Assembly (NCBI GenBank): GCA_913062735.1
Contig: CAJXWI010000065.1
Span: forward strand, 1-9,177
Length of the DNA stretch: 9,177 bases
From: an uncultured Arcobacter sp.
GTDB taxonomy: Bacteria > Campylobacterota > Campylobacteria > Campylobacterales > Arcobacteraceae
Reading direction: 5' to 3'
This document shows positions 1-6,393 of this stretch, piece by piece. The position numbers were made by a program, and so were the translations under genes. A model generated the notes under the pieces. The model did not search any database. It was not told where the DNA came from and saw only the letters and a list, made by a program, of their open reading frames with translations. Numbering within the stretch: the first letter of the stretch is position 1; every line of letters starts with the position of its first letter.

Positions 1-303
1 ACTTTTGTTTGTTGTACTATTAGCAACAGGAGCATTCCAGAGTTTTATGCCTAAATAAACTAAATACGCAGCTCCAATATATTTCATAATACTAAAAGCA
101 AGGGCAGAAGTAGCTAAAACTACGCCTACACTTGTAGCAGATAAACCTGCTACAATAAAAGTACCAAAAGCTATACCTAATATTCCGCCAATGGCTCCAC
201 TTGTTCCATAATTAATAGCATTGCTTAATGTTAATAATACACCAGGGCCTGGACTCAAAATTGTAAGCATTGCAATCAATAAAAATAATAAGTAACTTTC
301 CAT
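1..303 (-). CDS. LysE/RhtB-family amino-acid exporter, N-terminal part
   Basis: This is the first 101 codons of a membrane protein of the LysE/RhtB translocator family, which exports amino acids or related metabolites across the inner membrane. The 3' half lies beyond the left edge; the family is usually about 200-210 residues. The first membrane helix (about residues 4-24) carries the family signature SPGPG at 17-21, followed by two more hydrophobic glycine-rich segments (about 38-60 and 64-86) and the charged GIKLWN stretch typical of the end of the LysE N-terminal repeat. The ATG at 301-303 is preceded by a strong AAAAGGAGAT ribosome site. The gene begins 21 bp after the rid stop, so the two are probably cotranscribed. 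The substrate cannot be read from the sequence. Confidence 0.9.
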   Translation of the reverse strand, partial: MESYLLFLLIAMLTILSPGPGVLLTLSNAINYGTSGAIGGILGIAFGTFIVAGLSATSVGVVLATSALAFSIMKYIGAAYLVYLGIKLWNAPVANSTTNKS

Positions 304-324
304 GTTTTATCTCCTTTTAAATTA

Positions 325-708
325 TTAGGCTTTTATTCTAGCCGTTACTTCAATTTCTAGTTTCATATCATCATCTAATAAACCAGCTACAAACATAGTA
401 GCAGCTGGTTGGGCAAGGCCAAGATACTTTTTAAATACGTCCCAACAAGGTTCAAAGTCTTTTTTATTGGGAAATATATAATGAACTCTTACTACCTCAT
501 CTAAGGAACTACCAGCTTCTAAAAGTGCTTCTTCGATATTTAAAAAACACTGTTCTGCTTGTTTGATTACGTCACTCGAAATACTCATGTTTTTATAATC
601 ATAACCCGTAGTTCCTGAAACAAAGACATAATCTCCATCTACAATTGCTCTTGAATATCCAATCTTTGATTCAAAAGGAGATCCTGTTGATATTTTTCTT
701 CTCGTCAC
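325..708 (-). CDS. RidA-family (YjgF/YER057c/UK114) protein, non-archetypal
   Basis: A 127-residue protein of the RidA superfamily, trimeric cytosolic proteins whose classical members hydrolyse reactive enamine/imine intermediates such as 2-aminoacrylate. It shows the usual layout: a beta strand with VFVSGTTGYD near 28-37, the helix with QAEQCFLNIEEAL near 50-62, VVRVHYIF at 72-79, and the C-terminal PAATMFVAGL...LEIEVTA (101-123). Classical RidA has PAR[ST] in this loop, with the Arg (E. coli R105) binding substrate carboxylate. Here the position is Ala103, so imine-deaminase activity should not be assumed. The conserved acidic EIE (118-120) is kept. The start is GTG at 706-708, supported by AAGGA six bases upstream; no better ATG exists. 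It lies directly upstream of the LysE-type exporter and downstream of an AraC regulator. Confidence 0.9.
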   Translation of the reverse strand: MTRRKISTGSPFESKIGYSRAIVDGDYVFVSGTTGYDYKNMSISSDVIKQAEQCFLNIEEALLEAGSSLDEVVRVHYIFPNKKDFEPCWDVFKKYLGLAQPAATMFVAGLLDDDMKLEIEVTARIKA

Positions 709-754
709 TGTTTATCCTTCAAAATATAGTACTTATTTCATCTACTTTGTTGCG

Positions 755-782
755 CTTATATTAAAACAATTAGTATTGTAAA
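755..782 (-). promoter_or_regulatory. candidate promoter of the rid-lysE operon
   Basis: Read on the minus strand, TTTACA (777-782) and TATAAG (755-760) are separated by 16 bp, close to the TTGACA/TATAAT consensus. Transcription would begin around 748, giving a leader of about 40 nt before the GTG start. The site lies in the 127-bp gap between araC and rid. I see no terminator after araC, so read-through is also possible. Confidence 0.35.
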
Positions 783-835
783 TAGATTAAAAGGGGTCAA
801 AATATTTGCTCTTCCATCATTTTATGTTCTTAAAA

Positions 836-1789
836 CTAGGCTTGAAACTTTAACCTATATGTTTTAGGGCTTAGTTTTTTATAGCGTTTAAAAAACCTTC
901 CAAAATCAGAAGTATTTGCAAAATATAAAGAAGTAGATATTTCTTTTATATTTAAAGAGGTATAACACAACTGATATTGAATTTCCTTAATAACTCTTGC
1001 ATGAATTAAAAAAAGTGCGGATTCATTTAGATTTTCTTTTATTGTTTCACTTAAATGTTTGGGACTTATATCTAAAATATGAGCATACTCTTGTACAGAT
1101 TTTTTTCTTTGAAAGTTTTCTTCAATAAGTGATAAAAATTGTTTTGATATTTGCTGTGACCTTGTAACTATTTCTTCTTTTACAAGTAAACTTTTTTCTC
1201 GTTTTAAAAGATACAATATTTGAACAAGAAGCGTATTTGAATACTCTTTATAATTAAGTTTTTTATCTTTGTATTCTTGGTTTAAGAGTTTAAATAGATT
1301 TAAAACCTGAGAGTATATATCCTCATTTAGAATTTCTGGTTCAAACTCACGTGAAAAGAATTCTAAGAATTCTTGATTAAAAGAATCAAATAAATCATAT
1401 TCAAAAAATATCATCAAGGATTCACTCTCTTCAGTCATATCTTCAAAAGAGTATATTGTTCCAGGTACTAATAATTGTAAGGAGTGTTCTTTTGATTCAT
1501 AAGAATATTGGTTTATATGTCGTAAAGACCTGCCTTTTATATTAAGTATAAGAATATAATGAGAGCAGCAGATAGGTATAGTTTGAATCTTTTTACCACG
1601 GTTTTGTAAAAGTACAAAATCCTTTGAAATAAAGTCTTTTGCATATACATCCATGCCATAAAGAGGGTTTACTACAGATACGTTTTTATAAATATCAAGG
1701 CTATTCTCTATGCTCATTAAAGGTAAAGAACCTTCACGTCTTAATTGTGAAAAACAAGTACTTTGTGTTCTATTTTCATATTTTCTCAT
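836..1789 (-). CDS. AraC-family transcriptional regulator
   Basis: A 317-residue regulator with a C-terminal AraC/XylS DNA-binding domain (about 217-315). The first helix-turn-helix is near 231-252 (EYAHILDISPKHLSETIKE). The second is near 280-303 and is followed by the family hallmark: IKEIS...FANTSDFGRFFKRY then LSPKTYR. The N-terminal 200 residues contain a hydrophobic beta-rich stretch (about 76-130, including LLVPGTIYSFED) consistent with a cupin-like effector or dimerisation domain, but no specific ligand can be inferred. The ATG at 1787-1789 has AGGAAA five bases upstream. An internal Met25 lacks a good ribosome site. The rid-lysE pair lies 127 bp downstream on the same strand and is the most likely target, while doxX upstream is cut off by a terminator. 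Targets are inferred from position only. Confidence 0.9.
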   Translation of the reverse strand: MRKYENRTQSTCFSQLRREGSLPLMSIENSLDIYKNVSVVNPLYGMDVYAKDFISKDFVLLQNRGKKIQTIPICCSHYILILNIKGRSLRHINQYSYESKEHSLQLLVPGTIYSFEDMTEESESLMIFFEYDLFDSFNQEFLEFFSREFEPEILNEDIYSQVLNLFKLLNQEYKDKKLNYKEYSNTLLVQILYLLKREKSLLVKEEIVTRSQQISKQFLSLIEENFQRKKSVQEYAHILDISPKHLSETIKENLNESALFLIHARVIKEIQYQLCYTSLNIKEISTSLYFANTSDFGRFFKRYKKLSPKTYRLKFQA

Positions 1790-1818
1790 GCTAGTTTCCT
1801 ATATCCTTGTATTTTAAC

Positions 1819-1862
1819 AAAAAAATTCTAAGCCAGCGTTTTAAAAGCCAAGGCTTAGAATT
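1819..1862 (-). terminator. intrinsic terminator of doxX
   Basis: An 11-bp perfect inverted repeat (1824-1834 with 1852-1862; core TTCTAAGCC/GGCTTAGAA) encloses a 17-nt loop. On the minus strand it is followed at once by a run of seven T (1819-1825, two of which lie in the stem). It begins six bases after the doxX stop. This is the clearest terminator in the window and separates doxX from araC. Confidence 0.85.
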
Positions 1863-1867
1863 AAGTG

Positions 1868-2245
1868 TTAGGCTTTAAACATTAAGGCATAGGATTCTTT
1901 ATTCTTAAACATTACAAATAAAATTCCTAAAACAATAAATAAAGAGGGAGCAATTCCATTCATGTCTAAAAACATATGAGCAAGCAGTGCATTAAGCATA
2001 ACAGGCATAATTAATACTGAACTTAAAGCCGCAAAACGATTTATTAAAAACGATACGCCAGCAAATAGTTCTAAGATTGCCATAAGAGGAAATATATATC
2101 CTGTTTTATACACTGCCGTTCCAAAAGCTGCCATTTCATCATTAGCAGGAGGTAATGGTAAAAATTGTAAAAATCCGTTTAATCCAAATACTACTAATAC
2201 TAATCCAACTACTGCTTGTGTTCCTAAAAATAACTTTGTTCTCAT
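1868..2245 (-). CDS. DoxX-family integral membrane protein
   Basis: A 125-residue four-helix membrane protein of the DoxX family. Hydrophobic segments lie at about 8-28, 50-68, 72-92 and 98-113. The motif GLNGFLQFLPLPP (21-33) after the first helix, the ILELFAGVSFLINR stretch (57-70) and MPVMLNALLAHMF (80-92) are typical of the family. Relatives include the small subunit of archaeal thiosulfate:quinone oxidoreductase and many uncharacterised bacterial proteins linked to redox stress; no enzyme function can be claimed here. The ATG at 2243-2245 is preceded by AAGGAAAAACA. It appears monocistronic: its own terminator follows within six bases, and 176 bp separate it from gloA2. A short palindrome sits in its leader. 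Confidence 0.87.
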   Translation of the reverse strand: MRTKLFLGTQAVVGLVLVVFGLNGFLQFLPLPPANDEMAAFGTAVYKTGYIFPLMAILELFAGVSFLINRFAALSSVLIMPVMLNALLAHMFLDMNGIAPSLFIVLGILFVMFKNKESYALMFKA

Positions 2246-2259
2246 TGTTTTTCCTTAAT

Positions 2260-2274
2260 CGAAGTCTTGCTTCG
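2260..2274. promoter_or_regulatory. short palindrome in the doxX leader, possible operator or hairpin
   Basis: The sequence CGAAGTCTTGCTTCG forms perfect 5-bp arms (2260-2264 and 2270-2274) around a 5-nt centre. It lies six bases upstream of the doxX ribosome site and just downstream of the predicted start of transcription near 2280. That location would suit a repressor operator or a small leader hairpin. No regulator family is recognised from it, and arms this short could occur by chance. Confidence 0.35.
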
Positions 2275-2286
2275 TTTGATGGAAAT

Positions 2287-2295
2287 ATTTTAGCA
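2287..2295 (-). promoter_or_regulatory. candidate extended -10 promoter of doxX
   Basis: On the minus strand the site reads TGCTAAAAT, matching the extended -10 consensus TGnTATAAT with one mismatch. Transcription would begin near 2280, leaving a leader of about 35 nt that contains the palindrome at 2260-2274. No convincing -35 box is visible. Confidence 0.4.
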
Positions 2296-2368
2296 GTTCA
2301 TGATTTTTAAACAAAGAGCAAAAAATCGTATTTTTATGCAATATGTCGTAAGTATATAAAAATATCTA

Positions 2369-2386
2369 TTAATATAGCGATATTAA
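2369..2386 (-). terminator. weak AT-rich hairpin after gloA2
   Basis: TTAATAT (2369-2375) and ATATTAA (2380-2386) form a perfect 7-bp stem with a 4-nt loop, followed on the minus strand by a T-rich stretch. It lies about 35 bp after the gloA2 stop. The stem has no GC pairs, so termination would be weak; it could instead be an operator upstream of doxX or chance in AT-rich DNA. The rest of the 2246-2421 gap holds the doxX promoter and otherwise nothing I recognise. Confidence 0.25.
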
Positions 2387-2421
2387 AAGCAATAGTACTT
2401 AATCAGAAGAAGATTTTATAT

Positions 2422-2814
2422 TTACAATTTCATTTCTTCATAGAGTTCTAAGGGTAAACCATCAGGATCACAAAAAAAAGTAAACTTTTTATTAGTATAT
2501 TCATCTACTCTTATATCTTCTACTTCTATACCCATAGTTTGCAAATATTTAGCGTATGTTTCCACACAATCTACGGTAAAAGCCAAATGCCTTAAACCAA
2601 GAGCTTCAGGAAAACTTGGTCTTTTTGCACGCTTAGGAAAAGAGAACAATTCAATTTGTCCCCCATTTGGTAGTTTTAAATCAAGCTTAAACGAATTTCT
2701 ATTTTCTCTGTAGTTTTCTTGAAGTATTTCCAAACCCAAGATTGAGGTATAAAAGTGCTTAGATTTTTCATAATCTGAACAAATTATAGCCGCATGATGA
2801 ATGCTTTTAAGCAT
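2422..2814 (-). CDS. gloA2: VOC-superfamily metalloprotein, YaeR/GloA2-like
   Basis: A 130-residue vicinal-oxygen-chelate protein closely resembling E. coli YaeR (GloA2, 129 residues), a glyoxalase-I-like protein of uncertain substrate. The YaeR pattern is seen throughout: HHAAIICSDYEKSKHFY at 6-22, IELFSFP at 54-60, GLRHLAF at 73-79, RVDEYTNKKFTFF at 102-114 and DPDGLPLELYE at 116-126. Aligned to glyoxalase I, the four metal ligands are all present as His7, Glu55, His76 and Glu123, so a divalent-metal site is expected. The physiological reaction is not established; methylglyoxal detoxification is only one possibility. The ATG at 2812-2814 follows an AAGGA ribosome site. It is divergent from the lipoprotein gene at 3039 and probably monocistronic. 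Confidence 0.9.
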   Translation of the reverse strand: MLKSIHHAAIICSDYEKSKHFYTSILGLEILQENYRENRNSFKLDLKLPNGGQIELFSFPKRAKRPSFPEALGLRHLAFTVDCVETYAKYLQTMGIEVEDIRVDEYTNKKFTFFCDPDGLPLELYEEMKL

Positions 2815-2868
2815 TTTTTTCCTTTTTAATTGAAAGAAAGTTCATATTTTCTTCTTTTTATCTAGTTC

Positions 2869-2893
2869 ATTTTACACTGTTTGTAGGCACTGT
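2869..2893 (-). promoter_or_regulatory. candidate gloA2 promoter with a direct repeat
   Basis: On the minus strand TGTAAAAT (2869-2876) is a possible -10 element, giving a leader of about 48 nt. A direct repeat of CACTGT, one copy overlapping this element (2875-2880) and the other at 2888-2893, has a 13-bp period and could be paired half-sites. A second possible -10 (TATAAT, minus strand) is at 2903-2908. The support is modest. Confidence 0.25.
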
Positions 2894-3000
2894 CTTCACA
2901 CAATTATATAGGAAAAAATTAAATTTTATATAAAGTATCAAAAATCAAGTATGAATATTATTTCAGAGGAAAGAAGAACAATATAAAAAATAATTATTAT

Positions 3001-3010
3001 TGTGTATAAT
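3001..3010 (+). promoter_or_regulatory. promoter of the lipoprotein-gltS operon
   Basis: TGTGTATAAT contains a perfect -10 hexamer (3005-3010) with an upstream TG, in AT-rich DNA without a clear -35 box. Transcription would begin around 3017 and the AAGGAT ribosome site follows at 3028-3033. It is the best promoter candidate in the window and sits in the 224-bp divergent gap, of which the stretch 2910-3000 shows nothing else I recognise. Confidence 0.6.
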
Positions 3011-3038
3011 GTCTTTTCATACTAAATAAGGATATACA

Positions 3039-3698
3039 ATGAAAAGATTCGTAGAGTTTACATTTATAGCATTAAGTATAATATTGTTGAGCGCTTGTTC
3101 AAATAAATCACCTCAAAAAAGTAACATTATAAAAGATCCCTCCTTATTAAAGCCTGTACCTAATAAGGAAGATGTATTTTATTATTTAAATAAATCTTTT
3201 GACGCAAATGATTATAATCAGGTAATCGTACCTGAAATCACTATTATTGTTGAAGAAGATGATAAAAATGATATTGATAAAAAATTATTGAATAAAATAA
3301 CTTCTTATTTACAAGAAAACTTACAAAAAGAGTTAAATAAAGTTTTAGAAGTAAACACTTCTAAAAAAGCACTGATTATGCAAATATCAATTGCGTCTTT
3401 TGATGTTTCTTATGATGCTCTAAAACCTTGGCAATACATGCCTTATGGACTTGCTATTAAAACTATAATGAGAGGAACAGGTTTAGAAAAACGAAAATTA
3501 AATACTTCTTTAGTATTTAAAATAAGTGATAAAAACACTTCACAAACGCAAGTTCTTATTGTGGATTATAAAACAAAAGAGGATATGCCAAGTTACGATG
3601 AACTAAGTTTTGAAAATGTGAAACCTCTTTTAGATTATTGGATAAATAATTCCAAAACAAAACTAAAAGAACTCAATGATCATAAATACGAATATTAA
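3039..3698 (+). CDS. DUF3313-like lipoprotein
   Basis: A 219-residue exported lipoprotein. Residues 1-20 form a lipoprotein signal peptide: MKR, a hydrophobic core, and the lipobox LSAC with the lipidated Cys20. Ser21 after it predicts outer-membrane sorting. The mature part resembles the DUF3313 family: a predicted strand ending in EITIIVEE (66-73), a helical stretch (78-104), ALIMQISIASFDVSYD (111-126), and the small segment WQYMPYGLAIKTIMRGTG (131-148). The match is from overall pattern rather than a diagnostic motif, so the family call is tentative; no catalytic residues are apparent. It lies 28 bp upstream of gltS on the same strand behind a good promoter, so the two are probably cotranscribed. 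Whether they work together is unknown. Confidence 0.75.
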   Translation: MKRFVEFTFIALSIILLSACSNKSPQKSNIIKDPSLLKPVPNKEDVFYYLNKSFDANDYNQVIVPEITIIVEEDDKNDIDKKLLNKITSYLQENLQKELNKVLEVNTSKKALIMQISIASFDVSYDALKPWQYMPYGLAIKTIMRGTGLEKRKLNTSLVFKISDKNTSQTQVLIVDYKTKEDMPSYDELSFENVKPLLDYWINNSKTKLKELNDHKYEY

Positions 3699-3726
3699 AT
3701 AATAAAGGCAAACCAAAGGATGAGCA

Positions 3727-4923
3727 TTGTTACTAGATGAAAGACTGACATTAATATTAGCGATTATAGTTTTATTTCTTGGAAATTTTATAAATAAAAA
3801 AGTTGGTTTTTTAAAAGAATATAATATTCCAGAGCCAGTAACAGGAGGCGTTTTAGCTTCTTTAATTTTTACAAGTATTTATTTTCTTGCAGATATTACC
3901 ATCTCTTTTACTTTAGAAACAAGAGATATTTTATTAATCGTATTTTTTACCACCATTGGTTTATCCTCTAAACTATCAACCTTACTAGAAGGAGGTAAGC
4001 TACTAATAATCTTATTGATAATTGCAGTTGTTTATCTCTTTATTCAAAACTTTACAGGTATTGTTGTTGCAAGTGCTAGTGGTTTAGATGCAAGTGTTGG
4101 AGTATTAAGTGGCTCTGTGTCTTTAAGTGGAGGACATGGTACAACAATAGCATGGGCACCCATTTTTAAAGATACATATAATATAAACAATGCAATGGAA
4201 ATAGGAATTGCTTGTGCTACCTTTGGTTTAGTATTAGGAGGCGTTATAGGTGGACCCATTGCTAAATATCTAATTAATAAAAACAATCTTATACCTAAAT
4301 CTTCTAAAAGCGATATGGTAGTGGGAATAAAAGATGAAACTAATAAAAAAATATCTGTTGATTCTATGTTAGGTGTATTTTTAATTATAAGTATAGCTGT
4401 TGGTTTTGGTTTACACCTCGATGATTTATTAAAAAGTTATGATATAAAACTCCCTACTTTTGTCACCTGCCTTTTTGGAGGTATAATTCTAACCAATACC
4501 ATTCCTTATATCTTTAAGAAACTAAAATGGGCAGAAGGCACAACCTCTTTGGCTTTAGTTTCTGATTTATCACTAAACTTGTTTTTAGCAATGTCATTAA
4601 TGTCTTTGCAGTTATGGACCTTAATCGATCTGGCTTTGCCTATTTTATTTTTGCTCTTAGCTCAAGTAATAGTTGTAAGTCTCTTTGTTGTATTTCTAGT
4701 TTTTCCCTTATTGGGAAAAGATTACAATGCTGCTGTTATGTCTTCTGGTTATGCAGGATTAGCCCTAGGAGCGACACCAACAGCAATAGCAAATATGACA
4801 GCCGTTACCAAAAAATTTGGGCCTGCACAAAAAGCATTTTTACTAGTACCCTTAGTAGGAGCTTTTTTTATTGATATCTCTAATGCAGTTATTATAAATA
4901 CCATTTTATCGTGGATATCGTAA
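3727..4923 (+). CDS. gltS: sodium/glutamate symporter
   Basis: A 398-residue inner-membrane carrier of the ESS family (E. coli GltS, 401 residues), which takes up glutamate with sodium. It is full length, with about ten hydrophobic segments in two inverted halves. The hallmarks are IPEPVTGG at 34-41, the first pore-loop motif SGGHGT at 134-139, and the second conserved loop GLALGATPTAIANM at 344-357. The C-terminal LLVPLVGAFFIDISNA is also typical. The start is TTG at 3727, chosen because AAAGGA ends seven bases upstream and the N-terminus then matches the family. The ATG at 3720 is in another frame, abuts the ribosome site and stops after six codons. It is probably coexpressed with the lipoprotein upstream. 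Confidence 0.95.
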   Translation: MLLDERLTLILAIIVLFLGNFINKKVGFLKEYNIPEPVTGGVLASLIFTSIYFLADITISFTLETRDILLIVFFTTIGLSSKLSTLLEGGKLLIILLIIAVVYLFIQNFTGIVVASASGLDASVGVLSGSVSLSGGHGTTIAWAPIFKDTYNINNAMEIGIACATFGLVLGGVIGGPIAKYLINKNNLIPKSSKSDMVVGIKDETNKKISVDSMLGVFLIISIAVGFGLHLDDLLKSYDIKLPTFVTCLFGGIILTNTIPYIFKKLKWAEGTTSLALVSDLSLNLFLAMSLMSLQLWTLIDLALPILFLLLAQVIVVSLFVVFLVFPLLGKDYNAAVMSSGYAGLALGATPTAIANMTAVTKKFGPAQKAFLLVPLVGAFFIDISNAVIINTILSWIS

Positions 4924-4950
4924 AGAGGAAGAACTTGAAACTACCCCAAG

Positions 4951-4975
4951 TAAAAAGTATGGATTGTACATTTTA
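4951..4975. terminator. candidate terminator hairpin between convergent genes
   Basis: TAAAAAGTA (4951-4959) and TACATTTTA (4967-4975) form a 9-bp stem with one A-A mismatch and a 7-nt loop, centred in the 65-bp gap where gltS and the hydrolase lipoprotein converge. The position fits a terminator. The stem is AT-rich and the following T tract is interrupted, so the call is uncertain. Confidence 0.3.
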
Positions 4976-4988
4976 ATTTCAGAGCTAG

Positions 4989-6230
4989 TTACTTATTTAA
5001 TATCTTGTTTATTTGATTGATAACTTCTTTAGATTTTAAAATACTACCATGAGTATCATCATAACCAAATATAAAATGCGCTTGTGATTGTGCTTTATTA
5101 TACAATTGACTACTAAGTGAAATCACTCCATCATTGCTATTATCCAAAACAAAAGAGGAAGTCCCTTTGTATCCAAAAAATAAATAATGCTTTAGCTCTT
5201 TTGGAAAAGGTTTATTCAAAATATTTGTTTGAAACACACTTCTTGGTACCATATTCCCAAAAGATGGCACTATTCTAGAAGCAAATTCGCCTCCATATGC
5301 AGCAAATTTTTGCCCATTCCAAGGTGTAGAGATTGTAATATACTTCTTTATTTTTAAATTTGAATTTATACTATTTATAAAACCTCTTGAAACCAAACCA
5401 CCCATACTATGTGCTATTACAACTAAGTTTTTTATTTTAAACTTTTCTTTCATTTTATTAATTGAATTGCTCAATCCATCCACAGAATAATTCAGATTTG
5501 CTCCTGAGGCATAATAATACAAAATTATCTGATATTTATTTTTATCAATATTTTCAATAATAGAGCTAAAGTCTTTGGGTGTCCCACTCATACCGTGAAC
5601 AAATAATATAGGAGTCTTTTTTTTAGAGAAGTCTTCTAATAAATAAAGTCCTCCCCCAAGCTTTGAATAAAATTCTAAAGGCTTCCATAAGCCTGTACTT
5701 GCATTTTGTCTATCAAAAATAGGATCATTTAGATTGCTAGTTGTTATTTGATTAAATTTGCTAAATATTGAGTAATCATTTGTTGTACTAATTAAAATAT
5801 TCTTTTCATCAACAAGTACTGGTAAACTTGGCATTTTTACAGTAATCTTTTTACTTATAGTATCTTTATTTAAAATCAATTTTTTTGAATAGAATTCGTA
5901 TCCTATTCTTTTGTCTGTTATGCTTTCTTTATTTTGGCAAGCATATAAAAAATACCTACCTGCATTAACTTTGATTTTAAAAGGTTCCGCTTTTGCATGT
6001 GTCGAAAAATGTACTAATCTGCGTACTTTTTTATTATCAACAATAGTTTCTTTAAATAAAAGAAGATAAAAATCTTTTGAACTGTTTTTATTTTTTAGAA
6101 TTTTTCCTTCTACAATAAAAGTATTTTTTGCATCAATTTTTAAGTCTAATTTTGCGTTCTTTTTTTGTGAAAAACAGCCTATTAACAAAAACGGTAAGAG
6201 TAAAAATAAAATAATCTGTCTATAATTCAT
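4989..6230 (-). CDS. lipoprotein with alpha/beta-hydrolase (esterase/lipase-like) domain
   Basis: A 413-residue predicted lipoprotein. The signal peptide (1-19) ends in the lipobox LIGC with Cys19. The C-terminal half (about 205-412) is an alpha/beta hydrolase of the lipase/PGAP1-like type: TPILFVHGMSGTP (206-218) supplies the oxyanion-hole region, and the nucleophile elbow is VIAHSMGG (271-278) with Ser275. ISTPWNG (300-306) follows, and the likely acid and base are Asp367 (NSNDG) and His394 (DDTHG). The triad is therefore complete. Residues 35-135 look beta-rich (FIVEGKIL..., FKIKVNAGRYFLYACQN) and may be a small beta-sandwich domain that I cannot name; 140-200 may be a linker. Envelope ester hydrolysis is likely, the substrate unknown. 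The ATG at 6228-6230 follows AAAGGAT. The gene appears to be monocistronic. Confidence 0.85.
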   Translation of the reverse strand: MNYRQIILFLLLPFLLIGCFSQKKNAKLDLKIDAKNTFIVEGKILKNKNSSKDFYLLLFKETIVDNKKVRRLVHFSTHAKAEPFKIKVNAGRYFLYACQNKESITDKRIGYEFYSKKLILNKDTISKKITVKMPSLPVLVDEKNILISTTNDYSIFSKFNQITTSNLNDPIFDRQNASTGLWKPLEFYSKLGGGLYLLEDFSKKKTPILFVHGMSGTPKDFSSIIENIDKNKYQIILYYYASGANLNYSVDGLSNSINKMKEKFKIKNLVVIAHSMGGLVSRGFINSINSNLKIKKYITISTPWNGQKFAAYGGEFASRIVPSFGNMVPRSVFQTNILNKPFPKELKHYLFFGYKGTSSFVLDNSNDGVISLSSQLYNKAQSQAHFIFGYDDTHGSILKSKEVINQINKILNK

Positions 6231-6249
6231 AATAAACTATCCTTTTTTT

Positions 6250-6258
6250 ATTATATCA
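6250..6258 (-). promoter_or_regulatory. candidate promoter of the hydrolase lipoprotein
   Basis: On the minus strand TGATATAAT is a perfect extended -10 element. Its distance to the start codon is very short: transcription would begin about 6243, inside the AAAGGAT ribosome site (6239-6245). Either the leader is minimal or the match is fortuitous. The remaining gap up to 6393 shows no other feature I can support. Confidence 0.35.
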
Positions 6259-6393
6259 GAAGCAGAGATTAGTATATTTACCTTGGGATTAAGAATCTTG
6301 TCTTTCTAAACCTAATTTTTATAAAGTTGAGTTGAAAAGATAAATCTATACCAGTTTAAATCAACTAGCACACCTTATAGCTGTATTTAAAGA

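Noticed and set aside
798..808. CAAAATATTTG near-palindrome upstream of the rid promoter as a possible AraC operator
   Set aside because: It is AT-only except at the ends, imperfect, and AraC-family proteins normally bind longer direct repeats.
2329..2364. 9-bp inverted repeat TATTTTTAT / ATAAAAATA
   Set aside because: It is pure AT low complexity in a very AT-rich intergenic gap with an 18-nt centre; expected by chance.
2951..2986. Tiny plus-strand frame of 11 codons in the 2815-3038 gap
   Set aside because: There is no ribosome site, and it lies upstream of the -10 box used by the lipoprotein gene.
4044..4286. Minus-strand open frame of 80 codons inside gltS
   Set aside because: It lies wholly opposite a strongly conserved part of gltS including SGGHGT, with no family resemblance of its own.
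4614..4874. Plus-strand open frame of 86 codons overlapping gltS in another frame
   Set aside because: A shadow of the gltS membrane-helix region; Ser/Cys-rich translation with no domain pattern.
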